64,000 bases of DNA from positions 124,001 to 188,000 of the forward strand of contig NZ_JAIWIA010000001.1 in assembly GCF_020176695.1 (NCBI RefSeq). Direction: 5' to 3'. Shown here piece by piece: positions 45,947-54,014 of this stretch. Within the stretch, counting starts at the first letter, position 1, and each line of letters begins with the position of its first letter. Both the position numbers and the translations under genes were made by a program. The notes beneath the pieces are model-generated. The model saw only the letters and a program-made list of their open reading frames with translations. It was not told where the DNA came from and made no database searches. The DNA comes from Massilia sp. MS-15. Lineage in GTDB: Bacteria > Pseudomonadota > Gammaproteobacteria > Burkholderiales > Burkholderiaceae_D.

Positions 45947-46036
45947 CGCAACCCCGGTTATTGTAAAATATTGCACTTCTTCAAGTAATCGGTGCGGCGC
46001 AACATGGTTCGCACTGCGCGTCTTGAAATAAACGGA

Positions 46037-46061
46037 TTACCTGATTGATTTAGTCAAGTAT
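46037..46061 (-). promoter_or_regulatory. Type-1 IscR binding site overlapping the isc promoter
   Basis: On the minus strand the site begins ATACTTGACTAAAT and ends CAATCAGGTAA, agreeing with 23 of 25 positions of the type-1 IscR consensus. The embedded TTGACT can serve as the -35 element, as at the E. coli iscR promoter, implying autorepression by holo-IscR. Confidence 0.8.
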
Positions 46062-46143
46062 AGCAAAATCCGGACCGCTTGTCTTGGGCCCCGGTTTTTC
46101 CCGCCCCCCCCTCCCGGCGCGCCCTTCCTGCGCCCCTCGGCGT

Positions 46144-46920
46144 TTATCGCAGGCGCAGCAATTCCATCGGCCCGAACAGCGCCTGCATGCCGGCGTGCTG
46201 GATGAAGGACAGGTTATAGGGATGCTCGGCCTGGATCTGTGGCAGGCGCGCCGTCTCCGGCAGCTTCTTGAGCTGCTCGGCGATCTTTCCCCAAAGCACC
46301 AGCAATGGCGGCTGCGGCCGGCTTGCCAGGGCCGCCAGCACCGCCTGCAGGAAGGGCTGCCAGGCACGCGCATCGACCGCGGGCGGCACGTGCCTGCGAA
46401 AGACCAGGGCCGCGTTCAGCAGGAGGAAGCCCTGGGCCAGCAGATTGTCCTGCAGCTGGGCCAGGGTCTGGATCGTGCCCGAGGCGGCATCGCGGGCGTG
46501 CGCGGCCACCGGCGCCAGCGCGCTGCCGCCGGTGTCGCCGGCCTCGAGCCGGCCACCTGCCACCAGCAGCATCTTCATGAAGTTGCGCAGCGAGGTGGCG
46601 CGGTTGACCGGCTTGGACAGGCCGGTCTCCGACCACAACCCGTCCACCGCCCCGTCCATGAAGCATACCCCGGTCGCGCTCTCGGCGCGCGGGTATGGCC
46701 CCTCTCCCACCAGCACGTAGCGCACCCGGTCCAGCGGCTGGGCGAAGGCGGCGAACAGGCGGCCTTGCGTCGGCAGGTAGTCGTCGCCGGCCAGCGCCGG
46801 CAGGTAGGCGGGATCGGCGGCGGCAAGCGCCTGCAGGCCCGCCTCCAGCACCGGGCGCCAGGAAGGGTCGGCCAGGTCGAGGGCGGCGCGGATCGGGTCG
46901 GGAATGGGATGCTTGGGCAT
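46144..46920 (-). CDS. Uracil-DNA glycosylase-like protein with degenerate active site
   Basis: A 258-residue protein with the layout of family-1 uracil-DNA glycosylases: a water-activating segment (VRYVLVGEGPYPRAESATGVCF, ~residues 66-87), LLLNAALVFRRHVP, PLLVLWGKIAEQLKK and the His segment AEHPYNLSFI. In UNG the first segment is GQDPYH, with catalytic Asp; here it is GEGPYP, with Gly. The second His is kept. It may recognise DNA without glycosylase activity or belong to a divergent branch. It is a single gene upstream (by coordinate) of iscR, same strand. Confidence 0.78.
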   Translation of the reverse strand: MPKHPIPDPIRAALDLADPSWRPVLEAGLQALAAADPAYLPALAGDDYLPTQGRLFAAFAQPLDRVRYVLVGEGPYPRAESATGVCFMDGAVDGLWSETGLSKPVNRATSLRNFMKMLLVAGGRLEAGDTGGSALAPVAAHARDAASGTIQTLAQLQDNLLAQGFLLLNAALVFRRHVPPAVDARAWQPFLQAVLAALASRPQPPLLVLWGKIAEQLKKLPETARLPQIQAEHPYNLSFIQHAGMQALFGPMELLRLR

Positions 46921-47056
46921 GCGGGTCCGGTGTCAGGGAGGAGGCGGGATTGTAGCCTGCCGGGCCGTACGCGGGAACAGCATTCCCGGTGTCAAGCTGG
47001 CGTCCGCCTTTCGCGATTCAGGGCATGATCTTGTGCCAACCGAACAGGAGGACAGC

Positions 47057-47503
47057 ATGCAAACGATCCGTGAAGTGATGACACCCGATGTGCAGACCAT
47101 CTCGCCGCAGGAAACCATCCAGCGCGCGGCCCAGATGATGGACGACCTGAACGTGGGCGCCATCCCGGTCTGCGACGGCGAGCGCCTGGTGGGCATGATC
47201 ACCGACCGCGACATCGCGGTGCGCTCGGTGGCGGCCGGCCAGGCGCCGGACCGGACCTGCGTCGGCGACGTGATGAGCACCGACGTGCGCACCTGCTTCA
47301 GCGACCAGGGCGTGGACGAAGTGATGAACACCATGGGCGACGTGCAGATCCGGCGCGTGCCGGTGATCGACGCGGCGTCGAAGCAGCTGGTGGGGATCGT
47401 CTCGCTGGGCGACATCGCCACCAAGTCGGCCGGCTCGGCGGACGAGGCGCTCGACGAGATCTCGACGCCGTCGGCGCCGGACCGGTCGCCGACCCGGCAT
47501 TGA
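47057..47503 (+). CDS. CBS-domain pair protein
   Basis: A 148-residue protein made of two CBS domains that form one Bateman module, which usually binds adenine nucleotides. The first is MQTIREVMTPDVQTISPQET...GAIPVCDGERLVGMITDRDIAVR, and the second is CVGDVMSTDVRTC...IRRVPVIDAASKQLVGIVSLGDIA. A perfect AGGAGG precedes the ATG at 47057. No other domain is attached. Partner unknown. Confidence 0.93.
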   Translation: MQTIREVMTPDVQTISPQETIQRAAQMMDDLNVGAIPVCDGERLVGMITDRDIAVRSVAAGQAPDRTCVGDVMSTDVRTCFSDQGVDEVMNTMGDVQIRRVPVIDAASKQLVGIVSLGDIATKSAGSADEALDEISTPSAPDRSPTRH

Positions 47504-47545
47504 GCGTTGCGGCGCCCCGCCGGGATGGCCGGGCGCCGCCCCGCC

Positions 47546-48190
47546 CTACTCCGCGTCGGGCTGCCGGGACGGATGCGCAGCCTGGAAGGCCGGCAGGTCC
47601 GCGCACAGGGCATCGATGCGGGCGATGGTCGGATAGGCCGCGACGTCGATGTCGAAGCGCTTCGCGTTGAACACCTGCGGCACCAGGAAGCAGTCGGCCA
47701 TGGTCGGCGTGTCGCCGTGGCAGAACGCGCCCGTGCCCGGGTTGCGCGCCAGGTGCGCTTCGAGCGAACGCAGGCCCTCGATCACCCAGTGGCGGTACCA
47801 GTCGGTCTTGACCTCTTCCGACTGGCCCAGCTGCTTGACCAGGTAGCGCAGCACGCGCAGGTTGTTGATCGGGTGGATGTCGCAGGCGACGATCTGCGCC
47901 AGCTCGCGCACGCGGGCGCGGCCGAGCGCATCCTTCGGCAGCAGCGGCGCCACCGGATAGACCTCGTCGAGGTATTCGAGGATGGCCATCGACTGGCTCA
48001 GCACCAGGCCGTCGTCCTGCAGCGCCGGCACCAGGCCGCTGGGGTTGACCGCCAGGTAGTCCGCGCCCAGCTGCTGGCCGCCGTCGCGCAGCAGGTGCAC
48101 CGGCACGGCCTCGTAGTCGAGACCCTTCAGGTTGAGCGCGATGCGTACCCGGTACGCGGCCGAGCTGCGAAAGTAGGTGTAGAGCTTCAT
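47546..48190 (-). CDS. maiA: Maleylacetoacetate isomerase
   Basis: A zeta-class glutathione transferase isomerising maleylacetoacetate to fumarylacetoacetate in tyrosine/homogentisate degradation. The 214 residues start MKLYTYFRSSAAYRVRIAL with the zeta-class SSAAYRVRIALNLKGL motif. NPSGLVPALQDDGLVLSQSMAILEYLDE (G-site) and CDIHPINNLRVLRYL follow. It lies 11 bases after the fumarylacetoacetate hydrolase gene, its partner in the same pathway. Confidence 0.94.
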   Translation of the reverse strand: MKLYTYFRSSAAYRVRIALNLKGLDYEAVPVHLLRDGGQQLGADYLAVNPSGLVPALQDDGLVLSQSMAILEYLDEVYPVAPLLPKDALGRARVRELAQIVACDIHPINNLRVLRYLVKQLGQSEEVKTDWYRHWVIEGLRSLEAHLARNPGTGAFCHGDTPTMADCFLVPQVFNAKRFDIDVAAYPTIARIDALCADLPAFQAAHPSRQPDAE

Positions 48191-48201
48191 GCCGCTTCCT
48201 T

Positions 48202-49224
48202 TCACGACTTGCGATGGTAGCGCGCGACTTCCTGGTCGATGGCGCCGAAGATGCTGGCGCCGTCCCCGTCGACCATCTCGATGCGCACCGTGTCGCCATA
48301 CGCCAGGTAGGGCGTGGCCGGCTTGCCCTGTTCAATCGTCTCGTACATGCGCACCTCGGCCAGGCAGCAGTAGCCGACGCCGCCGTTGGCGATGCTCGAG
48401 CCATGCAGGCTGCCCTGCTTGTTCGACACGGTGCCCGAGCCGATGATGCTGCCCGCGCCCAGTTCGCGCGTCTTGGCCGCATGCGCCACCAGCTGGGCGA
48501 AGCTGAAGGTCATGTCCTCGCCCGCGTTGGGGCGCCCGAAAGGACTGTCGTTGAGCGTCACCAGGAGCGGCAGGTGCAGCTTGCTGTCCTGCCAGGCCTG
48601 GCCCAGCTCGTCGGGGGTGACCGCGACCGGGGAAAAGGCGCTGGCCGGCTTGGACTGGTAGAAGCCGAAGCCCTTGGCCAGCTCGTTCGGGATCAGGTTG
48701 CGCAGCGAGACGTCGTTTACCAGCATCACCAGGCGGATCGCGGCGGCCGCTTCGTCGACGCTGGCGCCCATCGGCACGTCGCCGGTGACCACCGCCACCT
48801 CGGCTTCCAGGTCCACGCCCCAGTCTTCCGACAGCACGGCGATCGGGTCGCAGGGGCCGACGAAGGAATCGGAGCCGCCCTGGTACATCAGCGGATCGGA
48901 ATAGAAGGATTCCGGCACCTCGGCATTGCGCGCCTTGCGCACCAGCTCGACGTGGTTGATGTAGGCCGAGCCGTCGCACCACTGGTAGGCGCGCGGCAGC
49001 GGCGAATGGCATTCCTCCTCGATGAAGGACTCGGCCTTGTCGGCCGTGCCGAGGTTCAGGCGCTCGTACACCTTGCGCAGCTGCGGCGCGGCTTCCTCCC
49101 AGTGGTCGAGGGCGTACTGCAGGGTAGGAGCGATCTTCGGGACGGCCTGGCAGGTAACCAGGTCGCGGCTGACGACGACCAGGGTGCCGTCGCGGCCGCC
49201 GGTCTTGAGGGTGGCGAGTTTCAT
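48202..49224 (-). CDS. Fumarylacetoacetate hydrolase family protein
   Basis: A 340-residue FAH-fold hydrolase expected to split fumarylacetoacetate to fumarate and acetoacetate. Metal-binding and core blocks are visible: SDPLMYQGGSDSFVGP, WGVDLEAEVAVVTGDVP, VNDVSLRNLIPNELAKGFGF and IGSGTVSNKQGS. The pairing with maleylacetoacetate isomerase fits the last two steps of tyrosine catabolism. The ATG at 49224 is chosen. The LysR gene 97 bases away is divergently transcribed and is the likely regulator. Confidence 0.92.
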   Translation of the reverse strand: MKLATLKTGGRDGTLVVVSRDLVTCQAVPKIAPTLQYALDHWEEAAPQLRKVYERLNLGTADKAESFIEEECHSPLPRAYQWCDGSAYINHVELVRKARNAEVPESFYSDPLMYQGGSDSFVGPCDPIAVLSEDWGVDLEAEVAVVTGDVPMGASVDEAAAAIRLVMLVNDVSLRNLIPNELAKGFGFYQSKPASAFSPVAVTPDELGQAWQDSKLHLPLLVTLNDSPFGRPNAGEDMTFSFAQLVAHAAKTRELGAGSIIGSGTVSNKQGSLHGSSIANGGVGYCCLAEVRMYETIEQGKPATPYLAYGDTVRIEMVDGDGASIFGAIDQEVARYHRKS

Positions 49225-49321
49225 GGAGTTTCCTTTGCTGGGTGGCTGCTTTTCGCCATTATGCGAACAAAAGGTACTATCATTCAAACAGTATTTTTCG
49301 CCCGATTTATCAGATTATCTT

Positions 49322-50230
49322 ATGAATCCGACCCTGCGCCAGATGCGCGCGTTCGTGGCCCTGGCCAAGACAGGCAACTTTACGCTCGCCGCGCAGGCGA
49401 TGCACGTGACGCAGTCGGCGCTCTCGGGACTGATCAAGGAGCTGGAGCAGACCCTGGGTGCCAAGGTGGTCGACCGCAGCACGCGGCGCGCCCTCCTGAC
49501 CGACATCGGGCGCGAGCTCTATCCCCTGTTCAGCCAGATGATCGACGACCTTGATGGCGCGCTGGCCAACGTGGCCGACCACACCCGCCTGAAGAAGGGT
49601 ATCGTGCGCATCGCCGCGCCGCAGCTGCTGTCCTGCACCCTGATGCCGGAAGCGATTGCGGCCTTCCGCAAGGACTATCCGGAGATCGAGGTGCGCCTGG
49701 GCGACACGGCGGTCGAAAGTGTGATCGCGCGCGTGCTGTCGGGCGAGGCCGACTTCGGCGTTGGTCCCGAACGCGAACCGGCGCCGCCGCTCGATGCGCG
49801 CCTGCTGTTCGAGATGCCCTTCGCGCTGGTGTTCCCGAAGGGGCACCTGCTTGAAAGCGCCGCGTGCCTGACCTGGAAGGACGTGGCGCGCCATCCCCTG
49901 ATATCGCTGCAGGGCCAGTTCACCGAGCGCCTGCTGGACGAGATCCACGCCCTGCATGGCGCGCTGCGCGAGGTGCCGGTGAAGCCGGCCAACGAGGTGA
50001 CCTTCATGACCACGGCGCTGGCGATGGCCGCGGCCGGGCTCGGGGTGACGGTCTGCCTGCCCTATGCGGCGCCGCTGGCCAGCCTGTACGGCCTGGTGAT
50101 GCGGCCGCTGGAAGAGCCGGTGCTGAGCCGGCGCTTCTTCATCTATACGCGCCCCGGACGCTCGCTGTCGCCGGCGGCGGAGCGCTTCATCGGCTTCCTC
50201 GAACAGTTCGTGCAGCGGACCTGCGCCTGA
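49322..50230 (+). CDS. LysR-family transcriptional regulator
   Basis: A 302-residue LTTR. The N-terminal winged HTH reads LRQMRAFVALAKTGNFTLAA and QAMHVTQSALSGLIKELEQTL. The effector-binding domain covers ~95-295 (GIVRIAAPQLLSCTLMPEAIAAF). It is divergent from the fumarylacetoacetate hydrolase/isomerase pair, so a role in controlling aromatic amino acid degradation is a reasonable inference. The effector is unknown. Confidence 0.93.
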   Translation: MNPTLRQMRAFVALAKTGNFTLAAQAMHVTQSALSGLIKELEQTLGAKVVDRSTRRALLTDIGRELYPLFSQMIDDLDGALANVADHTRLKKGIVRIAAPQLLSCTLMPEAIAAFRKDYPEIEVRLGDTAVESVIARVLSGEADFGVGPEREPAPPLDARLLFEMPFALVFPKGHLLESAACLTWKDVARHPLISLQGQFTERLLDEIHALHGALREVPVKPANEVTFMTTALAMAAAGLGVTVCLPYAAPLASLYGLVMRPLEEPVLSRRFFIYTRPGRSLSPAAERFIGFLEQFVQRTCA

Positions 50231-50344
50231 CGCGCAGGCGAGCCGCCAGGGCCGCCCTGCCACGGCGCCGCGCGAAGCCGTACCCGTGCACGGCGCGGGC
50301 GTGCGCCCTACAATACGGGCCTGCATTTCTTGTTTCCTACACCG

Positions 50345-50920
50345 ATGTCACTCAACACCATCGCCATCAACCGCCTGATGGACCGCTTCGACCGCCATGC
50401 CAGCGTGTGGCTGTTCGGCTACGGCTCGCTGATCTTCAAGGCCGACTTCCCCTTCCTCGAACGGCGTCCGGCCAGCATCCGCGGCTGGAGCCGCCGCTTC
50501 TGGCAGGGTTCGCACGACCACCGCGGCACCGAAACCGCGCCGGGCCGCGTGGCGACCCTGGTGCCCGACGAAGGCGCCGTCTGCCACGGCATGGCCTACC
50601 TGGTCACGCCGGAAGAATTCGCCCACCTCGACCACCGCGAGAAGAACGGCTACCTGCGCCTGGCCACCGCGATGCAGTTCGCGGATGGCGGCGCGGCCGA
50701 AGGCATCGTCTACATCGCCACCGAGCAGAACGCCGCCTTCCTCGGCCCGGCCAGCGAACGCGAGATCGCGCACCAGATCGCGCGCGCGCGCGGCCCCAGC
50801 GGCCCGAACAGCGATTACCTGCTCGACCTGGCGCAAGCCCTGCGCGCGCTCGGCCACCACGACGCGCACGTGCACGCCATCGAAGGCCACCTGCTCGCCT
50901 GCCTGGGCGCCGCGCGCTGA
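50345..50920 (+). CDS. Gamma-glutamylcyclotransferase, ChaC type
   Basis: A 191-residue enzyme of the ChaC family, which cleaves glutathione to 5-oxoproline and Cys-Gly. The substrate-loop motif VWLFGYGSLIFKADFPF is near residue 20, and the HRGTETAPGRVATLVP and DHREKNGYLRL segments include the catalytic Glu. The ATG at 50345 opens MSLNTIAINRLMDRF; an alternative in-frame start lies at 50330. It is a single gene, convergent with the P450. Confidence 0.92.
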   Translation: MSLNTIAINRLMDRFDRHASVWLFGYGSLIFKADFPFLERRPASIRGWSRRFWQGSHDHRGTETAPGRVATLVPDEGAVCHGMAYLVTPEEFAHLDHREKNGYLRLATAMQFADGGAAEGIVYIATEQNAAFLGPASEREIAHQIARARGPSGPNSDYLLDLAQALRALGHHDAHVHAIEGHLLACLGAAR

Positions 50921-50967
50921 CCCGACCCCGTTTCGCCGGGTGGCGCGTGGGCCCGCCCCCCTTGTAT

Positions 50968-52404
50968 CTAGCCCAGCCGCGCCAGGTCCAGCCGCAAGGC
51001 CTGTTTCGGCCGCAGCGAAATATTCAGCACCGCCTCGGGCGCGCCCTGGCCCGCCGGTACCGACCATGCGAATCGCTGCAGCAGCATGGCCGCCACGACC
51101 GTCATCTCCGCCTGCGCCAGGTGCTGTCCCAGGCACACGCGCGGCCCGGCACCGAAGGGCATGAAGGCGCCGCGCGGGATCGCCGGCGCATCCGGCGCGA
51201 AGCGCTCCGGCCGGAACGCCTGCGGCTCGGGAAACCAGCGCGGGTCCTGGTGCATCAGGAACACCGGAATCATGAACATCGTGCGCGCCGGGATGGTCCA
51301 GCCATCCAGCATGAAGCCGCGCGTCGCGCGCCGGCTCATCAGGACCGGCGCGGCCGGATACAGGCGCATCGCCTCGTCCAGGGTCTGGCCCAGGTAGCCG
51401 AGCTGCGCCAGGGTATCGGGCGCCGGATCGCGTCCCTGCAGCACCTTCCCGACCTCGCGCCGCGCCGCCTCCTGGGCCGCCGGGTTGGCCGCCATGCACC
51501 AGGCCCACCAGCTCAGGCTCGCGGCCGTGGTCTCGTGTCCGGCCACGAAGGCGGTCATGCATTCGTCGCGCACCGCATCGAGCGGCCAGGCCGTGGCATC
51601 GGCGCGGTGCAGCGCCAGCAGGCGGCTGAGCAGATCCTGCGGCCAGCGCGCCTCCGGCAAGTCCAGGCGCGCCTGCACATGCCGCCCGACCAGGCCGGCC
51701 AGCAGGGCGCGGGCGCGGCGCTTGCGGCGCTTCCAGGGCAGCCAGTCCGGCGCGCTGGCCGGCCAGAACATCTCGGCATTGCCCGCCACCAGCGCGTCGT
51801 GGACCGCCGCTTCCATGCTGCGCGCCTCGTCGCCGAGCGCGCTCGAGAACATCATGCGCTGGATGACGTCCATGGTGAGCGCGGTCAGCGCGCTCTCGAT
51901 CGGCATGGCCGGTCCGGCCTCCCAGTGCGCCATCGCGCCGCGCGCCGCCGCCGCGATGGTCGGCACGACATCGCGCACCGACTTCGGCGCGAAGGCCGGC
52001 TGCAGCGCCTGGCGCTTGGCGGACCAGGGCGCGCCTTCCGCCACCAGCACGCTGTTGCCCTGCAGGTAGGAGAACACCCGGATGCCGCGTTCCCAGCGCA
52101 CGATGGAAGCATGGTGATTCACCAGCAGTTCGCGCACCAGGCGCGGATCGCTGACCACCAGCTGATGTTCGGGCCACATGCGCAGGTGCACCAGGTCGCC
52201 GTACTGGCGACGCCAGTCGGCCAGGGCTTCGGGCAGGCCCCGCGCCATGCGGGCCAGCAGGCCCCAGCCGGTGAGGCCGGCGGGCGGGCCCGGCGGCCAG
52301 GCGCCGGGAGGCTGCAGGATGGCGTGTTCGTGCTGGCCGTCGCCGGAGGGCGCCGGGCTGGCTTCCGGATGGAAGGGGCATCGGGTCGGTGTGGTCGTGT
52401 CCAT
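50968..52404 (-). CDS. Cytochrome P450
   Basis: A 478-residue soluble-type P450 monooxygenase. The heme loop FMPFGAGPRVCLGQHLAQ, I-helix AFVAGHETTAASLSWW and K-helix ExxR in LDEAMRLYPAAPVLMSR are intact, so the enzyme is likely active. The N-terminus lacks a membrane anchor and has a Pro-rich stretch (GAWPPGPPAGLTGW). The ATG at 52404 (MDTTTPTRCPFHPEA) is preferred over upstream starts. No redox partner is adjacent. An AraC regulator is divergently transcribed 87 bases away. The substrate is unknown; similarity in layout is to fatty-acid/CYP102-like clades. Confidence 0.94.
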   Translation of the reverse strand: MDTTTPTRCPFHPEASPAPSGDGQHEHAILQPPGAWPPGPPAGLTGWGLLARMARGLPEALADWRRQYGDLVHLRMWPEHQLVVSDPRLVRELLVNHHASIVRWERGIRVFSYLQGNSVLVAEGAPWSAKRQALQPAFAPKSVRDVVPTIAAAARGAMAHWEAGPAMPIESALTALTMDVIQRMMFSSALGDEARSMEAAVHDALVAGNAEMFWPASAPDWLPWKRRKRRARALLAGLVGRHVQARLDLPEARWPQDLLSRLLALHRADATAWPLDAVRDECMTAFVAGHETTAASLSWWAWCMAANPAAQEAARREVGKVLQGRDPAPDTLAQLGYLGQTLDEAMRLYPAAPVLMSRRATRGFMLDGWTIPARTMFMIPVFLMHQDPRWFPEPQAFRPERFAPDAPAIPRGAFMPFGAGPRVCLGQHLAQAEMTVVAAMLLQRFAWSVPAGQGAPEAVLNISLRPKQALRLDLARLG

Positions 52405-52491
52405 GCAGCGCATTCTTCCCGCTTGCGGGGCCGCTGTCTTGAACGCAAACGACATCGACAGGCCGGTCGCGGGTGCCTATACTGCTGGCGC

Positions 52492-53421
52492 ATGGCCCCA
52501 GACAGTCATCAGCGCTTCGCCCCCTGCCCCGACCGATTGGCGCGCGCGCCGCGCGCACGGCTGGAGGGCAAGGCGTCGCCGGACCGTCTCACCCTGCCGC
52601 CCATCGCGCTGCAGGGCGCGCTGCTGGCACTGGTCAGCCGCGACGTCGCCCAGCTGGCCTTGAATCCGGCCCAGCGCCTGTCGCACTTTCCCGCCTCGCC
52701 GCTGGTCACCCTGTCGTGGTTCGACACCGACGACATGGGCCTGGTCGACGCGCAGGGGCAGTGGCAGCCCTTCGGCGCCCGGATCATGATCTCGGGCAGC
52801 CATTCCCATCCGACCACCAGCTGGTCGCCGCACTGCGACCGCGGCTACATGGCCTGCCTCCTGCCGGACGCCGCCGCGCGCCTGTTCGGAATCGCGCTGG
52901 GCGCCATCCAGGATCGCTTCCAGCCGGCGCACACCGTGCTGGGCGCCGCCTGGCACCCCCTGCTCGACGCGCTGCTGGGCGCGCGCGACGATGGCGCCGC
53001 GATGCGCGTGCTGGAGGCCCATCTGGCCCCGCGCTGGCGCGCGGCGCAAGGCGGCGCCGCGGACCGCCCCTCGCTGCGCCAGATGGGCCGCCATTGGGTG
53101 CAGCGCCTTGCCTGGCAGGCGCACCAGTGGCGCGACACGCACAGTGCGCGCCAGGTCGAGCGCCGCATCAAGACCTTCAGCGGCCGCTCGCTGCGCGAAT
53201 GGCAGACCCTTACCCGTACCGAAGGCCTGTTCTTCGCGGCCCGCGAACGCTACGAGACCGGCCAGCCCTTCGACTGGGCCACGCTGGCGCTCGACGAAGG
53301 CTTTTCCGACCAGGCCCACCTGAGCCGCGTCACACGCCAGATCTGCGGTTTCCCGCCCACCGAGTTCGCGGAGCGCTACATCGAGGACGAATCCTTCTGG
53401 ATCTACCGGCTGTGGGTCTGA
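52492..53421 (+). CDS. AraC-family transcriptional regulator
   Basis: A 309-residue regulator. The N-terminal ~200 residues resemble the DUF6597/cupin-like sensor of AraC proteins (SPLVTLSWFDTDDMGLVD, ISGSHSHPTTSWSPHC). The C-terminal HTH region spans ~210-300 (RRIKTFSGRSLREWQTLTR, LALDEGFSDQAHLSRVTRQ, CGFPPTEFAERY). It is divergent from the P450 and may control it. The start ATG at 52492 is preferred because the neighbour promoter lies just upstream. Confidence 0.9.
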   Translation: MAPDSHQRFAPCPDRLARAPRARLEGKASPDRLTLPPIALQGALLALVSRDVAQLALNPAQRLSHFPASPLVTLSWFDTDDMGLVDAQGQWQPFGARIMISGSHSHPTTSWSPHCDRGYMACLLPDAAARLFGIALGAIQDRFQPAHTVLGAAWHPLLDALLGARDDGAAMRVLEAHLAPRWRAAQGGAADRPSLRQMGRHWVQRLAWQAHQWRDTHSARQVERRIKTFSGRSLREWQTLTRTEGLFFAARERYETGQPFDWATLALDEGFSDQAHLSRVTRQICGFPPTEFAERYIEDESFWIYRLWV

Positions 53422-53515
53422 GAGCCGCCCTGCGCCCGGACGAAGCTTGCTAGAATTGCGGCACAATACGCGCGGCCGTGCATCCTGCGCGGCGCGCCAG
53501 AACAGGGAGAACGGG

Positions 53516-53983
53516 ATGTCCAGAAAGATACTGGGAACGCTTGCCTGCGCGCTGCTGTGCGCATTGCAGAGTGCCTCCGCCCAAACCACAACGCCCGCGC
53601 CGCACTACGACGCCGCACTTGCGGCATCGCTCGGCGCCGACGAGCGCGGCATGCGTCCCTACGTGTTCGTGATCCTCAAGACCGGCCCGAAGAAGGTCGA
53701 GGACAAGGCCGAGCGCGCCAAGGTCTTCGAAGGCCACTTCGCCAACATGAACCGGCTCGCGGCCGAGAAGAAACTGGTCGTCGCCGGCCCGCTGGACGGC
53801 AAGGAAGGCCGGCGCGGCATCTTCGTGATGGCGACGCCGGACATCGAACAGGCCAGGACGTGGGTGGAGACCGACCCGGTCATCACCAGCGGCGAGATGG
53901 TCGCGGAGTACCACAAGCTGTACGGCTCGGCCGCGCTGATGATGGTGAACGACATCCACGGCAGGATCGGGAAGAAGCAGTAA
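53516..53983 (+). CDS. Exported YciI-like protein
   Basis: A 155-residue protein with a signal peptide (MSRKILGTLACALLCALQSASA). The YciI-like ferredoxin fold follows: RPYVFVILKTGPKKVEDK, HFANMNRLAAEKKLVVAGPL, RGIFVMATPDIEQARTWVETDP. YciI-family proteins are usually cytoplasmic, so export is unusual. The His/Asp pair used in related dehydrochlorinases is only partly visible. Function unknown. Confidence 0.87.
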   Translation: MSRKILGTLACALLCALQSASAQTTTPAPHYDAALAASLGADERGMRPYVFVILKTGPKKVEDKAERAKVFEGHFANMNRLAAEKKLVVAGPLDGKEGRRGIFVMATPDIEQARTWVETDPVITSGEMVAEYHKLYGSAALMMVNDIHGRIGKKQ

Positions 53984-54014
53984 GCCTGCTTCGCGCACGG
54001 CGGCCGGCCGCAAG

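Noticed and set aside
49864-53421. An 1185-codon plus-strand frame crossing the LysR, ChaC and P450 region
   Set aside because: Only its last ~310 residues (from 52492) correspond to a real AraC-type gene; the rest is a frame-shifted reading of LysR, ChaC and antisense P450 sequence.
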